Of a stretch of 64,000 bases of DNA, positions 23,657 through 35,086 are shown piece after piece. Below the pieces are notes generated by a model. The model ran no database searches. It was not told where the DNA came from and was given only the letters and a program-made list of their open reading frames with translations. Each line of letters begins with the position of its first letter. Positions within the stretch are counted from its first letter, which is position 1. Where the stretch lies: the NCBI GenBank assembly GCA_025617375.2, contig JAMYGW020000005.1, positions 1,302,001-1,366,000 on the forward strand. The letters run 5' to 3'. Position numbers and translations under genes: made by a program. The stretch comes from Acarospora socialis. Lineage: Eukaryota; Ascomycota; Lecanoromycetes; Acarosporales; Acarosporaceae.

Positions 23657-25311
23657 TCACGCTATGATCACTCCATTATAATCATAGTTACGGTCCTCTA
23701 ATGATCTCTCCTCCTGAGCTGCGTCTCCATTAAAGCGTATTCCGAAATCCACGGAACTTGTGCTGGCCTCCTGTGATTTGATCCACCAGGGCAAGGTCTC
23801 CAGATGCTCCCTAGCACGGATACTGATGCAGAATGTTGGGTCTACACTCAGCAGGCCCGGCTCTTTCATGGTCGCTAAGGCAGCAAGACCAAAATAAGAA
23901 TGCAGCAGATCTGAACTGTCCGAGTGAGATACGAGTGCGACAGCCGTTCGGCCAAGACGTACCTGGCGGTTCTCCCGGCAGTTTACCAAAACCCCCAACA
24001 ATATGCTGAGTCTTCTCTAGAAGATATCTTCGGTTGCCATTGAAGTCCATAAGATGGACTTTGTTTAATATCTAGAGCACTCCGTCAACACGAAAACCAT
24101 CAAGCAGTGGACTGATATGCGCTTACTGCTAGGGAGCCTCCTACCCACCACGAGTAACAGGTGTCTGCAACTTTGTTACAACGGCCATTGAAACCAGCCC
24201 ACTGCAACTCCTGCGAATCAGGAACCGCCAGAGCATCCGGATGCCTATCCGTTGCCGAAACAGGGACCGCACCGAGGACATGAAAGAACCTGTGTGCTGA
24301 GACGGAAGCAACCGGATGATCTCCGAGGCTATAGTATGCGTCTTCCTCTAGGCGAGTCGTCTGCCGGGACACCAACCAGTGCAGCGTCATACTCAGTGAG
24401 CTTAGACCTCTAGTCGATGTCGTTGCTGATGTGGCCGCAGAAGGGGCAATGCTTTCCACTTCTACCGACGCGGTAGATAACCTGTCGAGAAACGACAAAG
24501 CGCCGATCGCGCAGTATGTGAATCCAGCTGCACCCCGATATGAGTCCAGCACGGCTAGGCCATAGAACAAGCGACTAGGTGCGTACCGTGCGCTTCGTGG
24601 TAAGGCTGTTCTGAGACGCCCCCATCATACGCCTAAGCGCGATTTTGGTCAAAGTGTTCTATGACTATGCACATTGTCCGGCTCTGAATCATTTGGGAAG
24701 CATACCTCTGACGCCCTGATATACCGCACCATCCCTTCGACATTAATGTCCTTGATATCTTGGTCTGTGGCTACACCTCTTCCCCTCAGAACTCGTCTCA
24801 CTCCAGCGGCACAGTTGCAGAACCTCATATCCCTTCCACCCTCGATCACCGCACCTTCGCCCAGTGTCTCTCCAAAGCTCCCGTCTGCTCTCTGTAGCTT
24901 CGGTAGCCATTCTAAGCATTTCCTCCTATTGACCCTACTCAGGTCATCACCCAGTATTACCAGCGCCGCAAGCGCAAAGTAGGTAGCTGGCAGATTTGCC
25001 GGATCCCAGTGCGCATTCTCTTCTGACCGTGAGCCGCCGAGATCTGTTCCTGTAAACCCACGGAAACCGCCGTCGGGCTGCTGACATTTATAGATCCAAT
25101 CGACGTAATCGGCCCGCTCAGCCGCTGTGGTATTGCTGTGGAGGGCACCAAGCAGATCTAATGCAGAGACGATGAAGAAAGCCAGAACGACGCGGTTGGA
25201 GTCGCTGGATGTGTAATGGACGCCGGGAAGATAGGTCTTCAAGCACCGTAGCCAGTATTTGACATGGCGTTCCTTGTTAAGGACGGATTTGTCCACTTGG
25301 GGGCCTGCCAT
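23657..25311 (-). CDS. CDC43: Geranylgeranyltransferase type I beta subunit
   Basis: Five exons, 24706-25311, 24587-24632, 24127-24527, 23963-24071 and 23657-23910, join in phase to 471 residues. The enzyme attaches geranylgeranyl to CaaX proteins such as Rho GTPases, as a heterodimer with the alpha subunit shared with farnesyltransferase. Prenyltransferase beta repeats are visible: CQQPDGGFRGF, RADGSFGE and YDGGVSEQPYHEAH across exons 1-2. Zinc ligands fit the family: D and C in VADTCYSWW (exon 3) and H in LLHSYFGLAAL (exon 5). Yeast Cdc43 is shorter (about 376 residues); the extra length here sits around residues 225-290 of exon 3. Start ATG is at 25311. It is divergent from ILM1 with a 310-bp spacer. 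Confidence 0.9.
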
Positions 25312-25621
25312 GATCCATGCGTTCTGTGTGGAGAAACTGGAAGACTATCCCGCCTCCTGCGCCGACTCCCCTTTCTACCGTTCGAACGTGTGAAGGATGA
25401 AGGTCATGAGCGATTTATCATTATCCATCTGAAAAACGCAGTGACTAGCTGTGAACAAAGGGTCCCGCACGCCGTCAGCGGGGATCGACAGGGATCAGCT
25501 GTCCGCCGGAGCGAACCGTGCACGGAACGGAAAAACCCCCAGCCCGGCACCCCGATGCCCAAAAGCCCTACTTCGTACATACAACTTCAAACCTCACCCC
25601 CAAACCCCCCAGCCGCCAACC
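25312..25621. promoter_or_regulatory. Bidirectional promoter region CDC43 / ILM1
   Basis: This 310-bp spacer separates two divergent start codons, so both promoters must lie within it. A C/A-rich pyrimidine strand runs up to the ILM1 start. No specific factor site is claimed. Confidence 0.5.
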
Positions 25622-26337
25622 ATGGCCCTCCTGACCTCAACAACCATAATCCGTACCCTCTCCCTCTTCCACCTAACCCTCGCCTACCTCTTCCTCACCT
25701 CCCCCACCACAATCGCCGACCAGAACCTTGTCTTTATCCTCGGCGAAGCTATGGGTCTCGTTCGTCCCCCCCCCCCCCCCTCTCCCCTTGCCCATCACGA
25801 ACCCCCTCGTCTCCCTTTCCACCTCGTCGCTCACTTCACCCAAACTAATCTGTTCATGGAGCGAGCAGCCACACGCGCCCTCCCTCCGCAACCCCACCCC
25901 CTCCACCGCCCTCCTCTCCGCCATCCTCGCCCTCTCCGCCCTCTCGGACCTCACCGCCGTCTCGCTGCCCGCCGAGCATGCGTCGTACTACTGGGGCGCG
26001 CAGGCGCCGGTGCGGCTGCTGTTTTACTTCGGCGTGTTGGGGTACACGTATTTGTTCAAGCCGGGGGGGTTCATGTCTGGGAAGGGGGATGGGCGTGGGT
26101 GGGGGCAGGAGTTGAAGAATAGCGTGGTGTTCACGTGGGCGTTTTTGGAGATGATGTGTTGGTTTTGGGTGAGTGGTCTTGCTGGTTTTCGGAAGTGGTC
26201 TTCCTGGCTCTGGGGGAGTATCGGGGATGCTGATGTGGAGGTCGGGGGTGTAGGTTTATGTGACGTTGAGGGATGAGAGGAGGGAGGCGGCGGTGAGGGT
26301 GGTGGAGAGGAGGAAGGCGGAGGAGGATATGCTTTGA
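25622..26337 (+). CDS. ILM1: ILM1 family membrane protein
   Basis: Three exons, 25622-25759, 25869-26168 and 26254-26337, give 173 residues. The N-terminus has two hydrophobic stretches around TLSLFHLTLAYLFL and NLVFILGEAMGL. The middle has ILALSALSDLTAV and RLLFYFGVLGYTYLF, and the C-terminus is basic after FLEMMCWFWVYVTLRDERR. This order matches the fungal Ilm1 family (yeast: increased loss of mitochondrial DNA; ER membrane). Intron 1 (109 nt) contains a run of 15 C at 25766-25780 and uses a GTTCGT donor. A continuous frame through that intron exists only by chance, so a gene finder could easily misread this locus. The molecular role of the family is poorly known. Confidence 0.85.
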
Positions 26338-26718
26338 TGGGAGGGGTGGCTATTGGTTATTCTGGCGTTGGATTGATCTTACGCGTATGAAGCTTGTCAT
26401 TTCAGCAAGGTCGATATCGTTTTGCCATTGAGATATCGAATAGGCATTGTGAGGGGGACTGGCCCGTTAAGAAAGAGCTTAGTAGGCTTGTTGGCGTTTA
26501 GAGATAGAGCCGGTTATGGAATCTAGACAGTAGGAGCCCATGCAAGCAACAGAACTAGCCAAGACGTTCCAGCTCGGCGCAGCTTGACGTACACGAACCT
26601 GTAGAAGAGCATAACACCACTGCAGAACATGGCACCATTCGTAAAGCAGCAGCACCAACAATCCCAGGGACACTCGTGCAGTGCTTACAATGCGCACGTA
26701 CCGCCAGGACTGACCACC
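26338..26718. other. Intergenic between convergent ILM1 and YABBY-like genes
   Basis: This is a 381-bp tail-to-tail spacer. No gene or RNA is recognised; it should hold both polyadenylation regions. Confidence 0.5.
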
Positions 26719-27344
26719 TCACTTCGCGGCTGTCTTGGGTAGAGGAGGGCCGGCGTAGTTCGGAGACTTCGGATTGGAGGGGTCCGTCTTCCACTGGATG
26801 CAAGATACAGGTGAGCTCAACTACCACAAGGACATCGTTTGAACACAGAAGGGAAGACCGAGAGTGGGGTGAACCCACCACTTCACCCATCTTAGCCATC
26901 ATCTCCTTCGCCAGAAGCTCGGGATGCTCCTCTTTGACACGCGCATAGTTGGCTTTGACTGGAAACCGCAATGGTTGGCGTGGTCAGCAGGCTCAGAATC
27001 GACTCAAGGGTTGAGAGGTAGCGGGAGAGCGTTGCTTGAACGTACAGAAGATGTTATACGGTGTTGGGTTCTTCTTGACACCGTCAGCCTTCTTGGTGGT
27101 TTTCTTGACTTTCGCGTCTGATTCAGCTGTCGGAGCGGATTTCTTGGATGCCTTTTTAGATTGGGTTGGCTTTGTAGCTGCTAGAATGCGCGGCCAAGAG
27201 TCAACGAGATCTCCTAGTAAAGTGGGCTGTGGAGGTGGTGGTATGGTATATGAATACTAGTTGAGCGTCTCGGAGGCCATAAAGCCATCATAGACTCTGC
27301 GAACACTCACCTTTAGAGGCTGCTGCAGTTTTGGTGCCTGCCAT
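26719..27344 (-). CDS. Small YABBY/HMG-box-like DNA-binding protein
   Basis: Four exons, 27311-27344, 27046-27180, 26879-26958 and 26719-26793, give 107 residues. The N-terminal half is lysine/alanine/threonine-rich, like a histone tail. The C-terminal half reads NPTPYNIFF, then KANYARVKEEHPELLAKEMM, then MGEVWKTDPSNPKSPNYAGP. This is the helical HMG-like part found in plant YABBY proteins and in a small fungal family. A nuclear, chromatin-associated role is inferred; no target is known. Every exon junction keeps frame, and the stop follows PLPKTAAK. The gene is easy to miss because no exon exceeds 135 nt. Confidence 0.8.
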
Positions 27345-27746
27345 AACGGAGGTAGATTGTGATGGTAGGTCTAAGCGCCCTTGATCAGCTTAATAGTTTG
27401 GAGAAGAGGTCAATATATGCGTCAAAAAGTATGCTTCGACCCTTGCGAAGTGATTCTTACCTATGCTTGGGTTGCAATAACGAGATGCTTGGAGGTTGCG
27501 CTTGAAGATGGAGTGTTTGTAAAATGAAGATGATGTTGTGGTGCGCCGGGGTAGATAAGGTGGGAGCCCTGAGCGGGTACGGTAGCCGATCCTCATTTGC
27601 CATGCTTTGCACCACATGTCATGAGCAGATAGCCACCCTCTCTTCAACACTACCAATGTACCATTCTACAAAAAGCGAGAAATCAGGTTGACGATATAAT
27701 AGAATACTTCTGAAACGTTGTACACAACGTGGGAGGTTGTAGCCAC
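27345..27746. other. Intergenic: promoter of the YABBY-like gene, 3' flank of MDM20
   Basis: 402 bp. No gene is seen. A short minus-strand frame (27390-27656) has no recognisable domain. Confidence 0.45.
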
Positions 27747-30700
27747 TTAAGACAGCCCTATCTTGACTTGCAGTAATCCGTCCAAGGCATCTTGCCAGCT
27801 CTCAGTCAGATCTAGACTGTATCTTTCAGTCCACTGCCTGTCAATCAACTCCGACAATTGTTTCTTGATAGGATCCGTCTCTCCTTCCTCTGGCCCACGA
27901 AGAGTCTCAAATAATTGACCAGTCGCACTGCTCTTTGACAGACTGTTCTTCATATTCAAGACATCGGCGCGAATGAACTGGTATACTTTATCCGTAGACA
28001 TGCGCAAGCTCAGGACCTCTTCCTTGGACAGAAACTGCTTAAGCTTTTTGTTGTTTGCAACGAAAGTATCCAAGAATGTCAGGACACCTTTGCACGCTTC
28101 GAGTGTACTGAAAGCACCATGCAAGTATGGCCCATGAGGAACGATTACCTCCCGGCTTAGGCATGCAAAGTCATCATCGACTGTCTTTCTCGCTTCGGTA
28201 CATCTCTGTAACAAGGCTTTGAGAGACTGGTTGAGGTCGTCCAATGCCTGGCTAAGAGGTACCCGAGGTAAAGAGTCAGCGTCGACCAGAGTAAGACAGC
28301 ACTGGTTTATATGACCAAAGACGGCACATGCAGCGAGCTCATCATCCGTCATCTCGTCGACGAGTTGCATAATATCCGACTGGCGAGGGATTCTCTCAGT
28401 ATAATCATCACTTGGAGTAAGCTCGTTGCTCAGACAGGCAAAAAGCCTATCGATAAAGAGCTGTGCACCAACCCAGCGTGCCTGCAGAAGTCGTTAGCTT
28501 AGCACGGAAGTCAACCATTGAGCTTCCTACTTGTGGCTTCGGTCCGAAGTGAAGGTAGCTTTCAAAACGCGGCTGGCTACAAGCCTCATAGTTTGGGAAG
28601 ACTCCGTAGTCGCGGCGATCATGCATATGATGAGGGGAGGGGACTGCGCAGAATCGTGAGTTGGTAAGCGTGTAGTTCTAGCCATAAAGAATTCAGTTAG
28701 GGAGTGCTGGTCACCTAGTAGGTCAAGATAATTTCCGTCATTGTCGGCGCGAGCAAACCGTTTCATCCGCCGCCGCTCAAGGACCCACATGACCTTGCAT
28801 AAACTCCGCTTCATTGTATCCTCGATGTCCAGAACACCGAGCAGCATGCTGTAACGTCCTTTCTCCAAGAACAGACGCTTCCCAACCGCGGCCTGCCTGG
28901 CAGACGATCTATAAGACTCGAGAGCTGCTTCCACGGCGCTAATCGGATCCTTGTCTTTCCTTTCCGTGCTTGGGCCGAAGTCCACATATGCCGGATGTGG
29001 GTGTATAGTCGCGAACCGTGTGAGGAGAACGTGTGACAACGTCTCGTGTTGCAGGTTCTTGACGGCTAATCTCTTATATGTTTTCATGGCTAATGAGCCG
29101 GCACCAAGCATGACATAGACACGGACCAGGGTCAATAAAGCTTGATAATTATGCTTCGATCGTGCCAGAAGAAATTCCAGAAGTTGGGCGCTGAGAAGCA
29201 GATACCGCTTGTCCACAAACTCTGAAAGACGTACTAGGCCCATGGCAGCCAAAATACATGCGTCGTCCCCAGGTTTGTTATCGGAGTAGACCCGGTCATT
29301 GCCCAAGTAATTAGAAACCTTGTAAAGGCGAATGCAGTTGCACACAAAGGCTTCAAATATACTTTGTGACCGTGACTTCGAAACCCTCAATGTGTAATCC
29401 GTTTTCAGGGCATTGATCTCCGATGCCAACCATGACACTCTCCCACCCTAAAAACGGTATCAGCAGTGTCATTTCCCCCAATTCTTGGTGCACTCTACCT
29501 CCGACTCATCATCCATAGAAGCCTTGCTCTTCGCGTGCGCTGCCAAATGCAGGCATAACTTCTCCTGCTCCTTGTCACTAAGGTACTCCACATATGGCCC
29601 TAGGTCATCGTAGCATATCGGCTTGCTGCAGTTTTGCTCGAAGTACCGTTGGCAGGCTGACAGCAATCTCTGTGACATGGAGGGTTCTCTTCTAGAAGAC
29701 TGCGCTAGAAACTTCAGAAGAGCCAGCTGAGAATTTCGTGAACTATGCTCTTGTTTGACGTAGGCGGAGAGTACTTCCTCCGTTGCTTGCAAGTTCCTGG
29801 GATTGAGATTTGTCAGTTTGAGTGAGTATCACGAAGCCATTGGAGAGAGACCGACGCCGCCGTAGCAATTTCCTGGCTTGAGACGACCAATCCCATCCAC
29901 AACCTCCAATCGTCACCTTGAGAAGCAAGTGCATCTAAGCTAGCCTCGGTAATATCTTTGTTTTTTCGAGGTTGAGCATTTTCGAGCAATGTCCGGCAGT
30001 AGTTCCACTCTTCCTGCCACATCCCTGCCTCTTCCAACAAATCCAGCTTCTCTCGTACAAGGCTCCAATTGCTCTTCCCGACAGTTGATAATATGCCTAG
30101 ATTCGGACTGTCCAGAATTGCCAGAGCTTCTCTTACGTAGCCCTGGTGCTTGTAAATCGCCAAGAGCAGTAGAAGCTCCTCCAAGGTTTGTATTGCTCTA
30201 GCAGGACTGAGGAGCTCGTTCTGTGCAACAATGTTGGCATATATCATCATTCTTCGGTGGATCTCACCGACGAACCCGGTCAGCTGGCACCTCGGAAGCA
30301 GCCTTGGTTATCATCTTGAATGCCAATGGTCCAAACAGCTTTCGATCCATCTCCGAAGCTTTCGATGACGTACTGCCTAGATGGTTCGCAAGTATGGCCC
30401 AGAAGTAGAAATGCCGTTTCTTTGGGAAGTTCTTTTGTAGCGTCATAGCTGCCTGCAAGTTGTTTGCACATCAACTGAAGCCGCAATGGGTGCGCAAGTG
30501 AAGAGGAAATCAGAATGCATACCGATTGCGCCTGTTTCCATTCTCCAGCATTGAAGTTCACCATCATCCAGTTCTCTTGCAGTTCCACATCATGAGGCCT
30601 GGCCCGTGCAGCGTTCATCCACAGCTTGACGATCAACAAATCTTCAGCTCCTGCAGCTCTCAGACATTTTTCCAGCATGGACAATGCGCTCGGGTCGGTG

Positions 30701-30994
30701 ACGGGAGATGTCCTCTCGCAGAGGGCTCGGGACTCCGTAGCACCTTGAGCCTTGCGACCGCCCTCAGGGCTGCTCAAGAGAATATAGGCTTTCCATGCCT
30801 ACAAGCTTGATGAGTACATAACATTCATTCCAGCGTAACGGGGCATACCGCTAGCTAACCAAGAGATAGTCGTTCTTTTCTCCTTTCTTGATTCTCTTGT
30901 CGCAGAGCTGCACGGCTTGTTTGAAGTTCCGACTGTCCAAGGCATCCTGGATCTGCTTGTCCCTGCGCTCATTGACAGCGACTGCAGACATCAT
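27747..30994 (-). CDS. MDM20: NatB N-terminal acetyltransferase auxiliary subunit
   Basis: Eight exons, 30860-30994, 30523-30798, 30276-30452, 29856-30220, 29499-29796, 28715-29447, 28531-28643 and 27747-28481, join in phase to 943 residues. Introns are 49-71 nt. The protein is the ribosome-docking, TPR-type scaffold of NatB, which acetylates nascent proteins starting Met-Asp/Glu/Asn/Gln. Family features seen: N-terminal RRDKQIQDALDSRNFKQAVQ, the helical repeats around LLSPARAIQTLEELLLLLAI, the NKPGDDACILAAMGLVRL segment, and RDYGVFPNYEA near 710. Intron 3 uses a GTTCGT donor and intron 4 a GTCGGT donor; those two junctions are the least certain. Start is at the first of two tandem ATG codons (30994). 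Confidence 0.88.
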
Positions 30995-31483
30995 GACTCC
31001 TTGTTGCACCCCCTCTGCCAAACTTGGTATATCTTGCTGATGCCTTGTGTCGTCGTTGCATGTTCAGACTGTCAAATGAGAGTTTGATCTCCAGCACGGA
31101 TTAACGTTCATCGGTAAAAGCGGCCTCCGAACGGGTCAAACAAGCGAGACAATCTGATTGGAGATTTATAAATCAGGTACCCTAGCGTAATCGGAACCAT
31201 GTACCCAAGACAAAGAAAGCAAAAGTTCATCCGAACAACACTGTTGCACAATCATGTATGTTTATCTGCAAGTTCCCGTTCCTTCATGTGCCCTGCAGTT
31301 GCTGATTCTGAACACCTCAGAGGGCACCTTTGATCACCCCTCAGTGCTTGTAGAGTAGACCTAACAAAGTGTATATGCCCGTATCATTATCGCTTATCGC
31401 CATCCTGCCCTTCTCTGCCAACCCATATAATACAGTCCATCAAAGACGTATCTACACTGGAAACCATATTCTCGAAGCCTCAT
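30995..31483. other. Intergenic: MDM20 promoter and COX23 3' flank
   Basis: 489 bp. No gene or RNA is recognised. Confidence 0.45.
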
Positions 31484-32007
31484 CTACCCCAACAGACCCT
31501 GTTTGCGCTTGGCTTCTTTACGTTCCGTGATCTAGAAGCAATTAGCTGCATGTCCAGGCCAACGACTCCCTGTCCTGGGAGACCGAAAGACTTGCCCATT
31601 GTTTCTTGCAATCTCGATATGCCCTATCGAAGACATGAGTATCGGCTATGTGGATATTCTCTAAATGCTAAACTTCAAGGAATGGGAAGCTAGTGACTCT
31701 TCGCATGTTGGGAACCTTGAGGAGGGGAGGACAGCTCGGTTTCGACTCACTGGAAGTAATCCGAGCACATGTCCCTATCCCCTCCATTGCGATGTAAGCA
31801 TTTCAGGCTACGGTTTGCCGCTTCCTGGCACGGATCAAAGTATTCGCTATACCTCTTGCTGCCCAAGACGTCAGAACTGTGGGGTATTGCCAACATGCAG
31901 GAAATTTGTGCTGGACTGCGCAGTTCTCGTTAGCACGGGCCGGTCACTCACCCGCTGAACGTCGATTCCGCCTTCGTCCACTCCGACGGCGACTCCTCCG
32001 CAGCCAT
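31484..32007 (-). CDS. COX23: Twin CX9C protein, cytochrome c oxidase assembly factor Cox23
   Basis: Four small exons, 31952-32007, 31751-31858, 31596-31623 and 31484-31531, join to 79 residues. Two CX9C motifs are present, [11 protein letters not shown] and CSDYFQAYRDC, preceded by KRYSEYFDP. This is the Cox23/CHCHD7 pattern: a CHCH protein oxidised by Mia40 in the mitochondrial intermembrane space and needed for copper delivery to cytochrome oxidase. The last intron (31532-31595) has a GC donor (TGG|GCAAGT) and TAG acceptor, the known GC-AG class, and it is the only junction there that keeps frame. The tail is basic ([15 protein letters not shown]). Upstream in-frame codons lack an ATG of good context, so 32007 is taken as start. 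Confidence 0.85.
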
Positions 32008-33516
32008 TGTAATAGTTGACGTTGAATGAGAGCCTGGCTTGTGATGCGGCTCAAGTTGATGCCGCTTGCGCTCGGTCTCTAGGGCGATCCCAATCGAGTA
32101 AGGCACATGTCTTGGCCTGTCGCTACCCGTCGGGCAGTTATCGATAAGGAATAAGGTGGAAGCAACGGAGATTGATAGATTAAGTGTGGGGTAGGTAGAG
32201 TACTCCGTATGCAAGTTGTCACATGCAGTAGGTACCTTAGGTAGAACGGTAGGTACTCGTACCTACTAAGATATCGGCCATGAGGAACATCAATAGGTTA
32301 TAGCTACCTTAGCTCATTGATAGAAGCTGCATGCTTTTCGATTGCCTTACCCCAGTACTTCGCACATGAGCCGTGGGATGCACATCTGTTTACTGACTGA
32401 TGAGGTTCGGAGAGTATCCCCTCAGTTCCGTGGAATGAGTATAGAGTTCATTGGTGCAATCAAAGATAGATAAATGGGAGCAATGCACGTATGCATGGGC
32501 GCCCTTGCCTGGGCTTTTGTGTAATGGCTGGGGACAGCGCATATGATCCCGAGATTAAGGTTGGAACTGCAGTCTCATGATTGTTGTCGAACGCGAAGTT
32601 TAGTTGATGCTACCGTAAGTAGGAAGTGCAGAGCGTGGTGCTACTGGCGTAAATTTGTGCCTGGAGATGGTGGACAGTGGTTGTGTAGGTTGATAATGAC
32701 ACAAAGCAGCAGTTGAAATGAGATCCAAATCTGGTTATAGAATCCTGATGAACTCGCTGCCGTGAGACTCAACGTGAAAGTTCCGCGCGTATCGCACAGT
32801 AGTCCTCCACACCTTATCCCAGGTCCTCCGCGCTTGGAATACTACGTGTCCCCACATTGGCTCCGCAGTACCTGCTGTAGCCGATAATCTCCGCCAAAAG
32901 GAGAATCTTGACTCTGAGAAGAATAGCAGCTCTGAATAAGACCAGTATTTAGTTGCTGCTGCTACATGCACGCTCACATGTATAACCGATGAGGTCCCAA
33001 GGATGGAAGTTGGTGATGCATCAACCCTGGCAGCATTTCACAACAGAAAACCGTGAACGTGACAAAACGCATTTGCAGTTACTCGAAAGCTGAGTGTGCG
33101 AGAATCTTGGCTATCCAAAGACAGCAACATTTTCCATTCATTGTGACCATGATGAAGGATTCCTCCACACCGATCAAGAGTATATTTTCCCAATGTTCTA
33201 GAGCCTGAATCAGCGTGATGAACGCTTCGTATTCTACAAGCTTTCGACCGTGACATCTTGGGTCCGGTACGCGATAAGATAACACCACCCAAGCTTCGGT
33301 GCACACCGTAAGGTCCATCCACACTCCTCCATTGGGAGCCGGAAAGTGAACCAGTTGACTGCAATACCCAATGGTGTGGAGGAGGTTATGACAAGGGATG
33401 ATAGTCGAGATTGCGAAGCTTGGGCCGGAGCCGGAAGGAATTCCTAGTTGATCTTTTGGAGACCACAATGCCTAACGATTACGTCGAGTCGTCAAGAATA
33501 GGTCGGCACAGGTGGA
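32008..33516. other. 1.5-kb intergenic, COX23 promoter side and 5' flank of the oxygenase gene
   Basis: Near 32180-32275 the words TAGGTAC, ACCTTAGGTA and GTACCTAC repeat in both orientations, a small promoter-type repeat cluster about 200 bp upstream of COX23. Open frames (32735-32977 and 33079-33468, both minus) have no domain I can support. Nothing else is recognised. Confidence 0.45.
32180..32275. repeat. Clustered TAGGTAC-type short repeats
   Basis: At least four copies of AGGTA/TACCT words lie in direct and inverted orientation in under 100 bp, upstream of COX23. Similar clusters are common in ascomycete intergenic DNA; a regulatory role is only a guess. Confidence 0.4.
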
Positions 33517-33903
33517 ATGATGTCCCAAGCGCCATCAATATGGTGTGGAATTTGCTTTCAGATGCGTACTTATTCGTCCCACTTCCCACCAAAGTGCAGC
33601 GCTGCCGACCAGCTACTTTGCGTGCTCCACATTGCTCTATGCTCACAAGTTTCTCGAATTAAAGAGTCCTGTCAGCGATTGCTTGACGCGAGTAAGAGCA
33701 AGTACATACCTCCTCCGAAGATCTTTGTACCTTCCTCGCCTCTTCCCAATCGATCCCAGCGAACTTACAGCACCGCTCGGAGTGCTTGTCCCCCGCTCTG
33801 CAGCACCCTTTCAACATTCGGCGGAGGTTCTTCATCAGTAGGATATAGAGACCCATTTCACAGACCATTAGCAACCGCATCAGTCTCAACGTCATCAAAG
33901 GCG

Positions 33904-35086
33904 ATGCGGCCCAGCTTCGAACCAATCATCCAGGGGGGGATCTCATCGGAGACATGTAACGTTGCCTTTGACCCCGAGAAGCATCTTGCATTCATTACCC
34001 CATCAAAGGTCTACACAATGAAAGACCTCGATTTGGACGATATTGGGGTCTCTCCAATTGCTGTTTCAGAACCGTTTCCTTTATTCTCTCCAGAGGCTAT
34101 TCAACATATGAGGGCAGAAGTCTTGAGCGATCGAGTATGGGATAATTGTCAGTATTCCAGCAATCTTGCCCAATGTCAGTTGAGGGGCTTCGCTCCAGAG
34201 TACGTCCTCCCCGTATCTGCATAACCTCCGATCGCTTCGAGCTCAGAGGTTCAACAGATATGCTCCGTTTGTGTACGACACCTGGAAGCACCCCGAGACT
34301 CTCGCAATAATCTCGAAAATTGCTGGCATTGATCTGGTCACTGAGATGGACTTCGAAATCGGTCATGTCAACATCTCCGTGAAGTCGGAAAAGCGAACGG
34401 CGGAGGAGCTCGCAGCTTTTGCAGAGAAGACCTCCAGGGATGCGGACGAGGGCGTGTCAGGTTGTCCATGGGAGGACGACAAGCCAATAGTCGACTGGCA
34501 CAGAGACAGCTATCCTTTCGTGTGCGTGACGATGCTAAGCGACTGTACCAATATGATTGGGGGCGAGACGGCGTTGAAAACAGGAACCGGTGAGATACTG
34601 AAAGTCCGTGGTCCGCAAATGGTGAATTACACTTTGTTGCCGCATGGGGGGACGAGAGCCTCTGTTGACCCATCGTGCCAGGGCTGTGCTGTGGTTTTGC
34701 AAGGCCGTTATATCGAACACCAGGCGTTGCGAGCTCTCGGGGCTACGGAGAGGATTACGATGGTGACCTCCTTCCGCCCTCGCTGCCCCGCACTACCGGA
34801 TGACACTGTCCTGACCACGGTGCGTCCAATCTCGGACCTGTCGGAGCTGTACTTCCAGTTCAGCGAGTATCGCCTCGATATCTTAGAAGAACGCATCCGC
34901 ACTCAACTCAAGGACCTGCGAGAGAAGAAACGTGCTGGAAAGAAGCTAAACACCAGTGCGCTGAAGAAATTCTTGAAAGAGCAGGAAGGTTTCCTCGCCC
35001 ATATGAACAAGGAGATGGTTGAGGACAACAAGGTGGAGAAGGGAAATATAGATCAACATAAAGGCAAGCCTCCAATGATTGCGTAA
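33904..35086 (+). CDS. 2-oxoglutarate/Fe(II) oxygenase-like protein
   Basis: Exons 33904-34199 and 34249-35086 (49-nt intron, phase 2) give 377 residues. The jelly-roll iron site is readable: H183-x-D185 in DWHRDSYPF, a distal H256 in YIEHQAL and R275 in SFRPR, which would bind 2-oxoglutarate. The order and spacing fit a fungal Fe2OG dioxygenase domain protein. The C-terminal 80 residues form a charged, probably coiled helix (LEERIRTQLKDLREKKRAGK). The substrate is unknown. The frame is open upstream to an ATG at 33517, which would add 129 poorly conserved-looking residues. I prefer 33904 (MRPSFEPI), but an upstream exon is possible. Confidence 0.75.

Noticed and set aside
33079-33468. Minus-strand 129-codon frame with an EYEAFITLIQALEHW segment resembling an RNase H region of retroelements
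   Set aside because: The similarity is short and the essential residues are not evident; no neighbouring element parts were found. Not called.
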